Program-made: the position numbers and the translations under genes
From: Duganella sp. OV510
GTDB taxonomy: Bacteria; Pseudomonadota; Gammaproteobacteria; Burkholderiales; Burkholderiaceae_D
Assembly (NCBI RefSeq): GCF_900100205.1
Contig: NZ_FNEQ01000007.1
Coordinates: 1 to 64,000, forward strand
Length of the DNA: 64,000 nucleotides
Direction of reading: 5' to 3'
Shown: positions 40,692 through 49,445 of the stretch, in pieces
Layout of the letters: each line of letters opens with the position of its first letter
How positions within the stretch are numbered: the first letter of the stretch is position 1
Notes under the pieces: generated by a model
What the model saw: the letters and a program-made list of their open reading frames with translations, nothing else
Databases searched by the model: none
Told to the model about the DNA's origin: nothing

Positions 40692-43076
40692 TTAGACGCC
40701 GTACGGAATCCAGATGTTTTTGACTTGCGACGCGTGGGCCAGCACCGCGCGGCCACCGGCTTGCGCGGTGCTGTACCAGTCACGGCCCTTGGCGCCGCCA
40801 ACCCAGGTACGCTTCAGCGACGATACCGACAGACGCTCTACTTCAGCGCAGCCTTCTGCCGAACCATCGTGACGCCACACCGCATCGATATCGCCGTGCG
40901 TGGCCAGCGTACACGCCAGCTCATCGGCTGAACCGGTGATGATGTTGACCACGCCAGCCGGCAAGTCCGACGTATCCAGCACTTGGTACAGATCGGTCGC
41001 CGACAGTGGATGCGCCTCAGAAGGCACCACCACCACGCGGTTACCCAGCGCGATCGCCGGCGCCACCAGCGAGATAAAGCCCAGCAGCGGGGCCTCGTTC
41101 GGGCAGACGATGCCGATCACGCCCAGCGGCTCGTTCAGCGCCACGGTGATGCCATGCATCGGTGGCTGGTGCGCCAGACCGTCATACTTGTCCGCCCACG
41201 CGGCCCAGTAGAACAGACGTTCGATCGATGCCTGCACTTCCTTCTCGGCGTTCTTCGAACCAGTCATGGCGGCGATGCGGGCAGCGAATTCCTCGCCGCG
41301 CGCGGCCAGGTTTTCAGCGATGTAGTACAACACTTGCGCGCGGTTGTGCGACGTGGCCTTGGTCCAGCCCCCAGCCTTGTGCGCAGCTTCCACCGCATTG
41401 CGGATGTCCTTGCGGCTGCCCTCGCCCACTTCAGCGATGAACGCGCCGTCGGCGCCGTGAATCGCGCGGCTGTAGGCACCATCAGGGCGCGCCTGCTTGC
41501 CACCGATGTACAGCTTGGCGGTACGGTCGATGGCGAACGCGCCACCGGCTGCCGCCGGCACGGCCTTGGCTTTCGCCTTCGGCTCGATCACCGGTGCGGC
41601 AGGACGCGCGTCTTCCGACTTGGCGGTCAGGTATTCGTACATGCCTTCGCGGCCGCCTTCACGGCCATAGCCGGATTCGCGGTAGCCGCCGAAGCCGCAA
41701 GCGGCGTCGAACTGGTTGGCGGTGTTAATCCACACCACGCCAGCCTTGATGGCAGGCGCGACGTCCAGCGCCAGCGAGATGTTCTCGGTCCACACGCATG
41801 CGGCCAGGCCGTACACGGTGTTGTTCGCCAGTTGCACGGCTTCCGGCGGAGTGCGGAAGCTCATCGCCACCAGCACCGGGCCAAAGATTTCGGCCTGCGC
41901 CACAGCGGCGGCGGTCGACGCACCGGTAATCAGCGTTGGCGGGAACCACGAGCCATCGGCCGGCAGTTCGCACGCTGGCTGATAGACAGTGCAGCCTTCA
42001 TCGCGTGCCGATTGCACCAGTCCTTCGATACGCTGCTTCTGCACCGGATCGACCAGCGCGCCGATGTCCATCGACTTGTCCAGTGGCGAACCGAGGGTCA
42101 GCTTGTCCATGCGGGCGCGCAGCTTGGCCAGGAATTTCTCCTGCACCGATTCCTGCACCAGCAGGCGCGAACCCGCGCAGCACACCTGGCCCTGATTGAA
42201 CCAGATCGAATCGACCAGTCCTTCAACGGCGGCGTCCAGGTCCGCATCTTCAAACACGATGAAGGGAGACTTGCCGCCCAGCTCCAGCGACAGCTTCTTG
42301 CCGCTGCCGGCCGACGCTTCGCGGATCAGGCGACCCACTTCGGTGGAACCGGTAAAGGCCAGCTTGTCGATGCCTGCGTGCTTGACGATGGCTTCGCCCA
42401 CGCGGCCGTCGCCGGTGACGATGTTGACCACGCCCGCAGGCACGCCGGCCTGCACGCAGATGTCAGCAAACAGCATCGCAGTCAGCGAAGTGAATTCGGC
42501 CGGCTTGAAGACGACCGTGTTACCAGCAGCGAGTGCAGGAGCGATTTTCCACGCCAGCATCAGCAGCGGGAAGTTCCACGGCACGATCTGGCCGACCACG
42601 CCTACGGCGCGGTAGTCGGCGAATTCTTCGGCTTGCAGTTGCGCCCAGCCTGCGTGGTAGTAGAAGTGACGCGCCACCAGCGGCAGATCGACATCGCGGG
42701 TTTCGCGGATGGTCTTGCCGTTGTCCAGCGTTTCCAGCACAGCGAACAGACGCGCGTGTTTCTGCATCAGGCGTGCGATCGAGTACATGACCTTGGCGCG
42801 GCCGTGACCACCCAGCGCCTGCCAGCCCGGTTGCGCGGCGCGTGCGGCGGCGACAGCGCGGTCAACGTCAGCGGCGCTGCCTTGCGTCAGGTCGGCCAGC
42901 TTGCTGCCATCGGCTGGATTGATGGAAGCGAACAGCTCACCGGCTTCGCTCCATTCATTGTTGATGAACAGGCCGAATTGGCGGCCGCGTTGTTCCAGCC
43001 ACGCTTGCGCTTCTTTCGTGCTTTCCGGTGCTGGGCCGTATTCCATGGTGTTGAGGATCTCTTTAATGGTTGGCAT
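40692..43076 (-). CDS. ALDH16-type aldehyde dehydrogenase with C-terminal pseudo-domain
   Basis: A 794-residue protein with a full aldehyde dehydrogenase domain (about 1-480) and a second, shorter ALDH-like domain (about 510-794). The first has [40 protein letters not shown] with the general-base Glu, and [13 protein letters not shown] with the catalytic Cys. The second keeps the NAD-domain pattern ([20 protein letters not shown]) but has no catalytic cysteine segment. This is the ALDH16 architecture. In the deo operon it probably oxidises the acetaldehyde released by DeoC to acetate, or deoxyribose-derived aldehydes. It lies 14 bp after deoC. Confidence 0.9.
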   Translation of the reverse strand: MPTIKEILNTMEYGPAPESTKEAQAWLEQRGRQFGLFINNEWSEAGELFASINPADGSKLADLTQGSAADVDRAVAAARAAQPGWQALGGHGRAKVMYSIARLMQKHARLFAVLETLDNGKTIRETRDVDLPLVARHFYYHAGWAQLQAEEFADYRAVGVVGQIVPWNFPLLMLAWKIAPALAAGNTVVFKPAEFTSLTAMLFADICVQAGVPAGVVNIVTGDGRVGEAIVKHAGIDKLAFTGSTEVGRLIREASAGSGKKLSLELGGKSPFIVFEDADLDAAVEGLVDSIWFNQGQVCCAGSRLLVQESVQEKFLAKLRARMDKLTLGSPLDKSMDIGALVDPVQKQRIEGLVQSARDEGCTVYQPACELPADGSWFPPTLITGASTAAAVAQAEIFGPVLVAMSFRTPPEAVQLANNTVYGLAACVWTENISLALDVAPAIKAGVVWINTANQFDAACGFGGYRESGYGREGGREGMYEYLTAKSEDARPAAPVIEPKAKAKAVPAAAGGAFAIDRTAKLYIGGKQARPDGAYSRAIHGADGAFIAEVGEGSRKDIRNAVEAAHKAGGWTKATSHNRAQVLYYIAENLAARGEEFAARIAAMTGSKNAEKEVQASIERLFYWAAWADKYDGLAHQPPMHGITVALNEPLGVIGIVCPNEAPLLGFISLVAPAIALGNRVVVVPSEAHPLSATDLYQVLDTSDLPAGVVNIITGSADELACTLATHGDIDAVWRHDGSAEGCAEVERLSVSSLKRTWVGGAKGRDWYSTAQAGGRAVLAHASQVKNIWIPYGV

Positions 43077-43090
43077 GACGGTGTCCGTAA

Positions 43091-44044
43091 TTATGGTTGC
43101 GCGTGGCGGTGAGCGGCCGAGTAGTTACCGGTCACATAGTGTTCCAGCTGGCGTTCGATGTCGGTCAGCAGGCTGGAAGCGCCGATGCGGAACAGGTGCG
43201 GTTCCAGCCACTCGTTGCCCAGTTCTTCTTTCATCAGCGTCAGGTATTGCAGCGCGGCCTTGGCCGTACCGACGCCGCCCGCTGGCTTGTAGCCGATCTT
43301 GAAGCCGGTCTGCTCGTGGTAGTCGCGGATCGCGCGCACCATCGTCAGCGACACAGGAATGGTCGCGTTGACCGGCTCTTTGCCAGTCGAAGTCTTGATG
43401 AAGTCCGCGCCAGCCATCATGCAGACCCACGATGCCTTGGCGACGTTTTCCAGCGTGACCAGTTCACCGGTCGCCAGAATCGCCTTGACGTGCGCTTCGC
43501 CGCAAGCCTTGCGGTAAGCCAGCATCTCGTCATACAGCGCTTGCCAGTTGCCGGTCAGGACGTGCTGACGGGTGATGACGATGTCGATCTCGGAAGCGCC
43601 AGCAGCCACCGACAGTTCGATCTCGCGCACCTTGGTTTCCATGCTGGTCAGGCCGGCCGGGAAGCCGGTCGATACGGCGGCGATCGGCAGGCGCCCTTGC
43701 AGCACCTCTACCGCCGGCTTGATCATCTCGTGGTACACGCAGACGGCGCCGGTGGCCAGGTTGTAATCTTGCAGGCCCAGTGCTTCCACCAGATCGGCGC
43801 GCAACGGACGAATCGCCTTGCGGCACAGGCGCTCGACGCGGCCAGGCGTATCATCGCCGGACAGCGTAGTCAGGTCGATCAGGCCGATGGCCTTGACCAG
43901 CCAGGCGGCCTGGTATTCCTTCTTCACCGTGCGGCGGTTCGCCAGGCTGGCGGCGCGGCGGTCGGACGCGGATTTATTAACGCGGATATGGTTAATCCAG
44001 CTGAGGTCCAGCGGGACCGCTTCATTGCGCTTGAAGTCGCTCAT
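43091..44044 (-). CDS. deoC: deoxyribose-phosphate aldolase
   Basis: A 317-residue class I aldolase that splits deoxyribose-5-phosphate into acetaldehyde and glyceraldehyde-3-phosphate. SEIDIVITRQH carries the substrate Asp, AHVKAILATGEL a conserved active-site Lys, and GADFIKTSTGK the Schiff-base Lys followed by the phosphate-site region; GFKIGYKPAGGV supplies the second lysine. It is longer than E. coli DeoC by about 55 residues, mostly an N-terminal extension rich in basic residues. ATGA overlap with the deoB stop couples translation. Confidence 0.95.
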   Translation of the reverse strand: MSDFKRNEAVPLDLSWINHIRVNKSASDRRAASLANRRTVKKEYQAAWLVKAIGLIDLTTLSGDDTPGRVERLCRKAIRPLRADLVEALGLQDYNLATGAVCVYHEMIKPAVEVLQGRLPIAAVSTGFPAGLTSMETKVREIELSVAAGASEIDIVITRQHVLTGNWQALYDEMLAYRKACGEAHVKAILATGELVTLENVAKASWVCMMAGADFIKTSTGKEPVNATIPVSLTMVRAIRDYHEQTGFKIGYKPAGGVGTAKAALQYLTLMKEELGNEWLEPHLFRIGASSLLTDIERQLEHYVTGNYSAAHRHAQP

Positions 44045-45234
44045 AACAGATTGCTTCCGTTCGAAAGTGGCTTGACGCCGAGGTGATGGGCCAGGGTCTG
44101 GCCGATGTCGGAGAAGGATTCGGAAATGCCCAGCGATTGCGCTTGCACCTTCGGACCGAAGAAGATCATCGGGATGTGTTCACGCGTGTGGTCGGAGCCC
44201 GGCCAGGTCGGATCGCAGCCATGGTCGGCGGTGATGACCACCAGGTCGTCTTCTTTCAGCTTGGCGATGAACTCCGGCAGGCGCGCATCCATTTCATGCA
44301 GCGCGTTCGAATAGCCATTGACGTCGCGGCGATGGCCGAAGGCCTGGTCGAAGTCGACGAAGTTGACGAAGGTCAGCGACTTGTCGCCCGCTTCGTCGGC
44401 CACCTTCAGCAGCGCGTCGAACAGCGCCATATTGTCCTTGCCCTTGACCACGCGCGATACGCCTTGCGTGGCGAAGATGTCGCTGATTTTGCCCAGCGCG
44501 ATCACTTCGCCGCCATCGTTCTTGACGTGGTCCAGCAGCGTAGGCGCCGGCGGTGCGACAGCGTAGTCATGACGGTTGGTGGTGCGGGTGTAGTTGCCGT
44601 TGGCGCCGAGGAAAGGGCGCGCGATCACGCGGCCGATATTGTACGGCTCGACCAGCTTGAAGGCGATCTCGCACACTTCATACAAGCGCTCCAGGCCGAA
44701 CGATTCTTCGTGCGCGGCGATTTGCAGCACCGAGTCGGCCGAGGTGTAGATAATCGGCTTGCCGCTGGCGACATGCTCGTCACCATGCTTGTTGATGATT
44801 TCCGTGCCCGATGCATGGCAGTCGCCCAGGAAGCCTGGCACGCCGGTCAGCTCTTGCAGCTTTTGCGTCAGCTCGGCCGGGAACGATGGCACGGTTTTCG
44901 GGAAGTAGCCCCAGTCGAATTCCACCGGCACGCCGGCGATTTCCCAGTGGCCGGACTGCGTGTCCTTGCCGGTCGAGCGTTCACGCGCGGCGCCGTAGGC
45001 GGCGGTGAAGCCTTCGCGCCGGGTGAAGCCGGTGGCCCACTCGCCGCTGGCCAGATGGGCGGCGGCGGTCAGGCCGAGTTGTTCCATGGTCGGCAGCGAC
45101 ATCGGCTTGCCGCTTTTGGCGACCTGCTCGGCGATGTGGCCGAAGGTGTTGGCGCCGGCGTCGTTGTACTTCGCCGCGTCAGGCGTGGCGCCCAGACCGA
45201 ACGAATCGAGCAACAGGATAAATGCGCGTTTCAT
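44041..45234 (-). CDS. deoB: phosphopentomutase
   Basis: A 397-residue alkaline-phosphatase-superfamily mutase that converts (deoxy)ribose-1-phosphate to the 5-phosphate. FILLLDSFGLGATPDAAKYN holds the first metal Asp. GKDTQSGHWEIAG carries the phospho-accepting Thr. VNFVDFDQAFGHRRD and LVVITADHGCDPTWPGSDHT provide the remaining metal ligands. It connects the phosphorylases (PunA, DeoA) to DeoC. The gene follows punA by 52 bp and overlaps deoC by 4 bp. Confidence 0.96.
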   Translation of the reverse strand: MKRAFILLLDSFGLGATPDAAKYNDAGANTFGHIAEQVAKSGKPMSLPTMEQLGLTAAAHLASGEWATGFTRREGFTAAYGAARERSTGKDTQSGHWEIAGVPVEFDWGYFPKTVPSFPAELTQKLQELTGVPGFLGDCHASGTEIINKHGDEHVASGKPIIYTSADSVLQIAAHEESFGLERLYEVCEIAFKLVEPYNIGRVIARPFLGANGNYTRTTNRHDYAVAPPAPTLLDHVKNDGGEVIALGKISDIFATQGVSRVVKGKDNMALFDALLKVADEAGDKSLTFVNFVDFDQAFGHRRDVNGYSNALHEMDARLPEFIAKLKEDDLVVITADHGCDPTWPGSDHTREHIPMIFFGPKVQAQSLGISESFSDIGQTLAHHLGVKPLSNGSNLL

Positions 45235-45286
45235 AATGTACTCCTAAAAGCAAAAAGGGGCGGACATCGCCGCCCCTGTTGCTTCC

Positions 45287-46126
45287 TTAAGCTTGCGGCG
45301 TTTTCGCCACGTTGCCCAGGAAGCCCAGGATCACTTCAATCAGCGAGGTCGCTGCAACGGCTGCATATTTCAGCGTCTGGTCATGCGACAGCGGGAACGG
45401 CGACAGGCCTTCCGCCAGATTGGTGATGGCCGATACGCCCACCACTTTCAGGCCGCAATGACGCGCCGACACCACTTCCGGCACCACCGACATGCCAACG
45501 ACATCCGCACCCAGCGTCTTGAACGCGCGGATTTCCGCAGGCGTTTCAAAGTTAGGACCGGCGTAGGCGATGTACACGCCTTCGTGCAGCGTGACGTTCT
45601 TTTCCTTGGCCGAAGCCTGCAGCAGCGCGCGCAGGTCGGCGTCGTAAGCGTTGGCCATGCTGAAGAAGCGTGGACCGAAGCGCTCGTCGTTCGGGCCCAT
45701 CATCGGCGTACCCGGCAGGAAGTTGATATGATCGGTCAGCGCCACCAGCGAACCGGCGTCCACTTCAGGACGCAGCGAACCGGCCGCATTGGTCACGAAC
45801 AGCATTTCGCAGCCCAGCAGCTTCATGGTGCGCACGGCGCTGGTCATCACGCCGAGGCCATAGCCTTCGTAGACGTGGCCGCGGCCCTTCATGCACACCA
45901 CCTGCACGCCCGACAGCGTACCGATCACCAGTTCACCGGCGTGGCCGTGCACGGTGGAGATCGGGAAACCTGGCAGCTCTTCGTAGCCGATGGTGACCGC
46001 GTCGGTCATCTGTTCCGCCAGCACGCCCAGGCCGGAACCAAGTATCATCGCGACGCGCGGCTTGAAGCCTTCTGGAAGACGGGCGCGAATAATGTCGGCT
46101 GCCTGGAATGGGGAATTATTAGACAT
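45287..46126 (-). CDS. punA: purine-nucleoside phosphorylase (trimeric type)
   Basis: A 279-residue phosphorylase of the trimeric PNP/MTAP family. MILGSGLGVLAEQM is the phosphate loop at the N-terminus, HGHAGELVIG and GRGHVYEGYGL lie around the substrate His, and VTNAAGSLRPEVDAGSLVAL is the base-binding loop with EIRAFKTLGADVVGMS. It phosphorolyses inosine, guanosine and possibly xanthosine (XapA-like) to base and ribose-1-phosphate. It is the first gene of the minus-strand deo operon, divergent from psuK. The purine released could enter the urate pathway after oxidation. Confidence 0.93.
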   Translation of the reverse strand: MSNNSPFQAADIIRARLPEGFKPRVAMILGSGLGVLAEQMTDAVTIGYEELPGFPISTVHGHAGELVIGTLSGVQVVCMKGRGHVYEGYGLGVMTSAVRTMKLLGCEMLFVTNAAGSLRPEVDAGSLVALTDHINFLPGTPMMGPNDERFGPRFFSMANAYDADLRALLQASAKEKNVTLHEGVYIAYAGPNFETPAEIRAFKTLGADVVGMSVVPEVVSARHCGLKVVGVSAITNLAEGLSPFPLSHDQTLKYAAVAATSLIEVILGFLGNVAKTPQA

Positions 46127-46281
46127 GGAATCCTCGAAGATTTTTTGATAAGGCTGGGGAAGCTGCCACTATGCATCATCGTGCATATGTATGGCAAATA
46201 CCATTTTTCTTAGCCATTTATATAAAAGTGATATAAATCAGGAGTATTATAAACCAACGTAAACTTAGCCGTAGAGCGCGG

Positions 46282-46325
46282 TTGACTCGATTCAAACAAA
46301 TGTTTACGATTACGAACAACTGTTT
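46282..46325 (+). promoter_or_regulatory. psuK promoter overlapped by two tandem dyads
   Basis: TTGACT (46282-46287), a 17-bp spacer and TACGAT (46305-46310) form a good sigma-70 promoter with the start expected near 46317. AAACA-AA-TGTTT (46294-46305) is a perfect dyad in the spacer touching the -10. GAACA-AC-TGTTT (46314-46325) is a one-mismatch copy at the start site. Dyad centres are 20 bp apart, close to two helical turns. The layout fits repression by a dimeric regulator. Confidence 0.6.
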
Positions 46326-46334
46326 GGAAGCACT

Positions 46335-47465
46335 ATGACCGATACGTCAAAAAAGGAACAGCTATACCAGCTGATCCGCGCCAATCCCTTTATTTCCCAG
46401 CAAGACCTGGCGGTGGAATTGCGCCTGTCGCGTTCCGCCGTGGCCGGCCACATCGCCGGTCTGATTCGCGAACGCCGGCTGCTGGGCCGCGCCTACGTGC
46501 TGCCGGATAAACGTCCGGTGATGTGCATCGGCGCCGCCAACCTGGACCGCAAGCTGCGCACCATCGAGGCGATGCAGCTGGGCACCTCCAATCCCGCCAC
46601 TGCCGAGGAAGTCTACGGCGGCGTGGCGCGCAACATCGCTGAAAACCTGGCCCGCCTCAACCTGCCGGCGGCGCTGCTGACCGCGCTGGGCGACGACAGC
46701 GCCGGCCGCAATCTGCAAGACCATGCGGAAGCGGCCGGCATCGATACTCGTGGCAGCCTCAAGCTGCAAGACGGCGCCACCGGCACCTACACCGCCATCC
46801 TCGACGACAAGGGCGAACTGGTGGTGGCGCTGGCCGACATGGCGCTGTATGACCGCATCACGCCCGAATTCCTGGCCAGCCGCCTGCCCCAACGCTCAGC
46901 CGCCGCCATGACCGTGGCCGATCTGAACCTGCCTGCCGACAGCATCACCGCGCTGCTGGAAAGTGCGCGCACCGATAACGTGCCCCTGGTGATTGTGGCC
47001 GTCTCGCAGCCGAAGATGGCCCGGCTGCCGGCGGACCTGAGCGGCCTGCGCCTGCTGATCCTGAATCGCGGCGAACTGGAAACGCGGGTCAACCGCGCAC
47101 TGCCCACCGAAGCCGACGTGCGCGCCGCCTGCAACGAGGTATGCGCGCAAGGCGCGCGCGATGTCATCGTCACTTGCGGCAGCCAGGGCGTCTACCACAC
47201 GCGTGGCGGCGAACTGGTATGGCTGGCCGCGCACCAGGTGGAGGTGGTGGATGTCACCGGCGCCGGCGATGCGTTCTCGGCCGCCGTCTGCTGGTCGCTG
47301 TACCAGGGCAGCGATGACCTGACGCTGGCTTGCCGCCGTGGCCTGAAAGTCGCCGCCATGACGCTGGAAAGCCCGGAGACCGTGTCGCCGGTGCTGGCCG
47401 CCGACATCCTCGACGAGATACACGATTTTGATATGAGCGCTCCGCTCTTCCCTAGTAAAGGATAA
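46335..47465 (+). CDS. psuK: pseudouridine kinase-like PfkB kinase with N-terminal HTH
   Basis: A 376-residue protein. Residues 1-60 are a winged HTH ([40 protein letters not shown]). The rest is a PfkB sugar kinase: [28 protein letters not shown] (substrate site) and [20 protein letters not shown] with the catalytic Asp and anion hole. Pseudouridine kinases of this kind, including E. coli PsuK/YeiI relatives, phosphorylate the nucleoside for cleavage by PsuG, encoded 4 bp downstream. The HTH makes it a candidate autoregulator at the tandem dyads just upstream. Confidence 0.9.
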   Translation: MTDTSKKEQLYQLIRANPFISQQDLAVELRLSRSAVAGHIAGLIRERRLLGRAYVLPDKRPVMCIGAANLDRKLRTIEAMQLGTSNPATAEEVYGGVARNIAENLARLNLPAALLTALGDDSAGRNLQDHAEAAGIDTRGSLKLQDGATGTYTAILDDKGELVVALADMALYDRITPEFLASRLPQRSAAAMTVADLNLPADSITALLESARTDNVPLVIVAVSQPKMARLPADLSGLRLLILNRGELETRVNRALPTEADVRAACNEVCAQGARDVIVTCGSQGVYHTRGGELVWLAAHQVEVVDVTGAGDAFSAAVCWSLYQGSDDLTLACRRGLKVAAMTLESPETVSPVLAADILDEIHDFDMSAPLFPSKG

Positions 47466-47469
47466 AACC

Positions 47470-48384
47470 ATGCACCAATACCTGTTGTTCTCGCCGGAAG
47501 TGGCTGCCGCCCGCGCCGCCGGCAAAGCCATCGTCGCACTGGAATCGACCATCATCTCGCACGGCATGCCGTATCCGCAGAACGTGCAGATGGCGCGGGA
47601 AGTGGAACAGATCATCCGCGACGGCGGCGCCGTGCCGGCCACCATCGCCATCATCGGCGGCAAGATCTGCATCGGCCTGTCGGACGAGCAGCTGGAACTG
47701 CTGGGCACCTCGGCCGATGCGATGAAAGTCAGCCGCCGCGACCTGGCCTACGTGCTGTCGCAGGAGAAGCTGGGCGCCACCACTGTCGCGGCGACCATGA
47801 TCTGCGCCGAGCTGGCCGGCATCCAGGTATTCGTTACCGGCGGCATCGGCGGCGTGCACCGTGGCGCCGAGACCAGCTTCGACATCTCGGCCGATTTGCA
47901 GGAACTGGCGCAGACCTCGGTGGCGGTGGTGTGCGCCGGCGTCAAATCCATCCTCGATATCGGCCTGACGCTGGAATATCTGGAAACCCACGGCGTGCCG
48001 GTGGTCAGCGTCGGCCAGCGCGGCTTCCCTGCCTTCTTCACCCGCGAGAGCGGCTTCAACGCCGACTTCCAGCTCGACAGCGCCGCCGGGCAGGCCGCCT
48101 TCATCCAGACCAAATGGCAGCTGGGCCTGAAAGGCGGCATCGTTGTCAGCAACCCGGTGCCGGCTGCCGAAGCGATGCCGAAGGAAGAAATCGACCGCAT
48201 CACCGAGCAGGCCTTGCAGGAAGCGGATCAGCAAGGCGTGACCGGCAAGAACGTCACGCCGTTCCTGCTGGGCCGCATCAAGGCGCTGACCGAGGGCCGC
48301 AGCCTGGTCACCAATATCGCGCTGGTCAAAAACAATGCCCGTTGCGGCGCCGCGCTGGCGGTGGCCATGCAATCCACACGCTAA
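47470..48384 (+). CDS. psuG: pseudouridine-5'-phosphate glycosidase
   Basis: A 304-residue glycosidase that breaks the C-C bond of pseudouridine-5'-phosphate to uracil and ribose-5-phosphate. [20 protein letters not shown] at the N-terminus holds the conserved Glu. [18 protein letters not shown] holds a conserved active-site Lys. [20 protein letters not shown] and [19 protein letters not shown] are family blocks, and [16 protein letters not shown] is near the C-terminus with the active-site Asn. The uracil produced could go to PreTA. It is coupled to psuK by a 4-bp gap, with a LysR gene 18 bp downstream. Confidence 0.97.
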   Translation: MHQYLLFSPEVAAARAAGKAIVALESTIISHGMPYPQNVQMAREVEQIIRDGGAVPATIAIIGGKICIGLSDEQLELLGTSADAMKVSRRDLAYVLSQEKLGATTVAATMICAELAGIQVFVTGGIGGVHRGAETSFDISADLQELAQTSVAVVCAGVKSILDIGLTLEYLETHGVPVVSVGQRGFPAFFTRESGFNADFQLDSAAGQAAFIQTKWQLGLKGGIVVSNPVPAAEAMPKEEIDRITEQALQEADQQGVTGKNVTPFLLGRIKALTEGRSLVTNIALVKNNARCGAALAVAMQSTR

Positions 48385-48402
48385 CGACGAACACGGCCCG
48401 CC

Positions 48403-49311
48403 ATGTCCATCGATCTGAAACAACTGAAGTACTTCCTCGCCGTCGCTGAAGAAAAAAGTTTCAGCCGGGCCGCCGAGCGCCTGCACATCTCGCAGCCGCC
48501 GCTGAGCCAGCAGATCATGAAGCTGGAGAGCGAACTGGGCGTCAAACTGTTCGCCCGCACCACCCGCACCTTCGAGCTGACGGTGGCCGGCAAGGCGCTG
48601 ATGAGCGAGGCCTCCGAACTGCTGGCCAAGATGCGCATGACCATCGACACCATCCGCCAGATCGACCGTGGCGAAGTGGGCCGGCTGCGCGTCGGCATCG
48701 TCGGCTCGGCAATGTGGGGGCCGATCCCCAGCCTGCTGGAAGAATTCCAGACCAAGTTCCCGCGCGTGACCTGGACGCTGCACGAACTCGGCCCGACCCT
48801 GCAATACGAAGCGCTGCGCGCCAAGCAGATCGACGTCGGCTTCTGGCGCGAACCACGCCTCGACGACGACGACCTGAAGAACGACAACCTGCGCCAGGAA
48901 CTGTGCTTCCGCGAAGACGTCTGCGTGGCGCTCAACGAGCATCATCCGCTGGCCAAGCAGAATGCCATCGAACTGATGGACATCGCCGACGAGCCGATGC
49001 TGACGCTGGCGCTGGACAAGTCGGCCTTCCCGCGCTACCTGATCCAGTGCTGCGTCAAGGCCGGCTTCCAGCCAACGATTTTCCAGGAAGCCTCCGAGCC
49101 GCAGACGCTGCTGGCCATGGTCGGCGCCGGCCTGGGCGTGGCGCTGATGCCGGAAACCACCAGCCGCATCGGCTGGCCAGGCGTGGTGTTCGTGCCGATC
49201 CGCAGCAATCCGCCATCGGCCAACTTGTACATCACCTACACCACGCAGGACGACGCGCCGGTGGTGCGGGCTTTCCTGAATATCCTGAACCCGCCGGCGA
49301 AAGGAGACTGA
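48403..49311 (+). CDS. LysR-family transcriptional regulator
   Basis: A 302-residue LysR protein of the BenM/CatM-like sequence type. The HTH comprises LKQLKYFLAVAEEKSFSRAA, LHISQPPLSQQIMKLESELG and KLFARTTRTFELT. The effector domain includes the stretch RLRVGIVGSAMWGPIPSLLE. It follows psuG by 18 bp on the same strand, so it may be transcribed with psuKG, but no divergent target operon is visible. Its ligand cannot be inferred. The next gene downstream starts 134 bp later behind an AT-rich region. Confidence 0.9.
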   Translation: MSIDLKQLKYFLAVAEEKSFSRAAERLHISQPPLSQQIMKLESELGVKLFARTTRTFELTVAGKALMSEASELLAKMRMTIDTIRQIDRGEVGRLRVGIVGSAMWGPIPSLLEEFQTKFPRVTWTLHELGPTLQYEALRAKQIDVGFWREPRLDDDDLKNDNLRQELCFREDVCVALNEHHPLAKQNAIELMDIADEPMLTLALDKSAFPRYLIQCCVKAGFQPTIFQEASEPQTLLAMVGAGLGVALMPETTSRIGWPGVVFVPIRSNPPSANLYITYTTQDDAPVVRAFLNILNPPAKGD

Positions 49312-49445
49312 GCAGCGCACTGGATTCATGACAATAGCTTACTTGTTAACTATTTTTTGCAAGTAAAGTTTACCTGTGGCAATATGTTCCAAAGTTCTTA
49401 ATTTTAAGTCTTTGCCAACCGCCACTTGCCCAGGGAGTCCATGTT

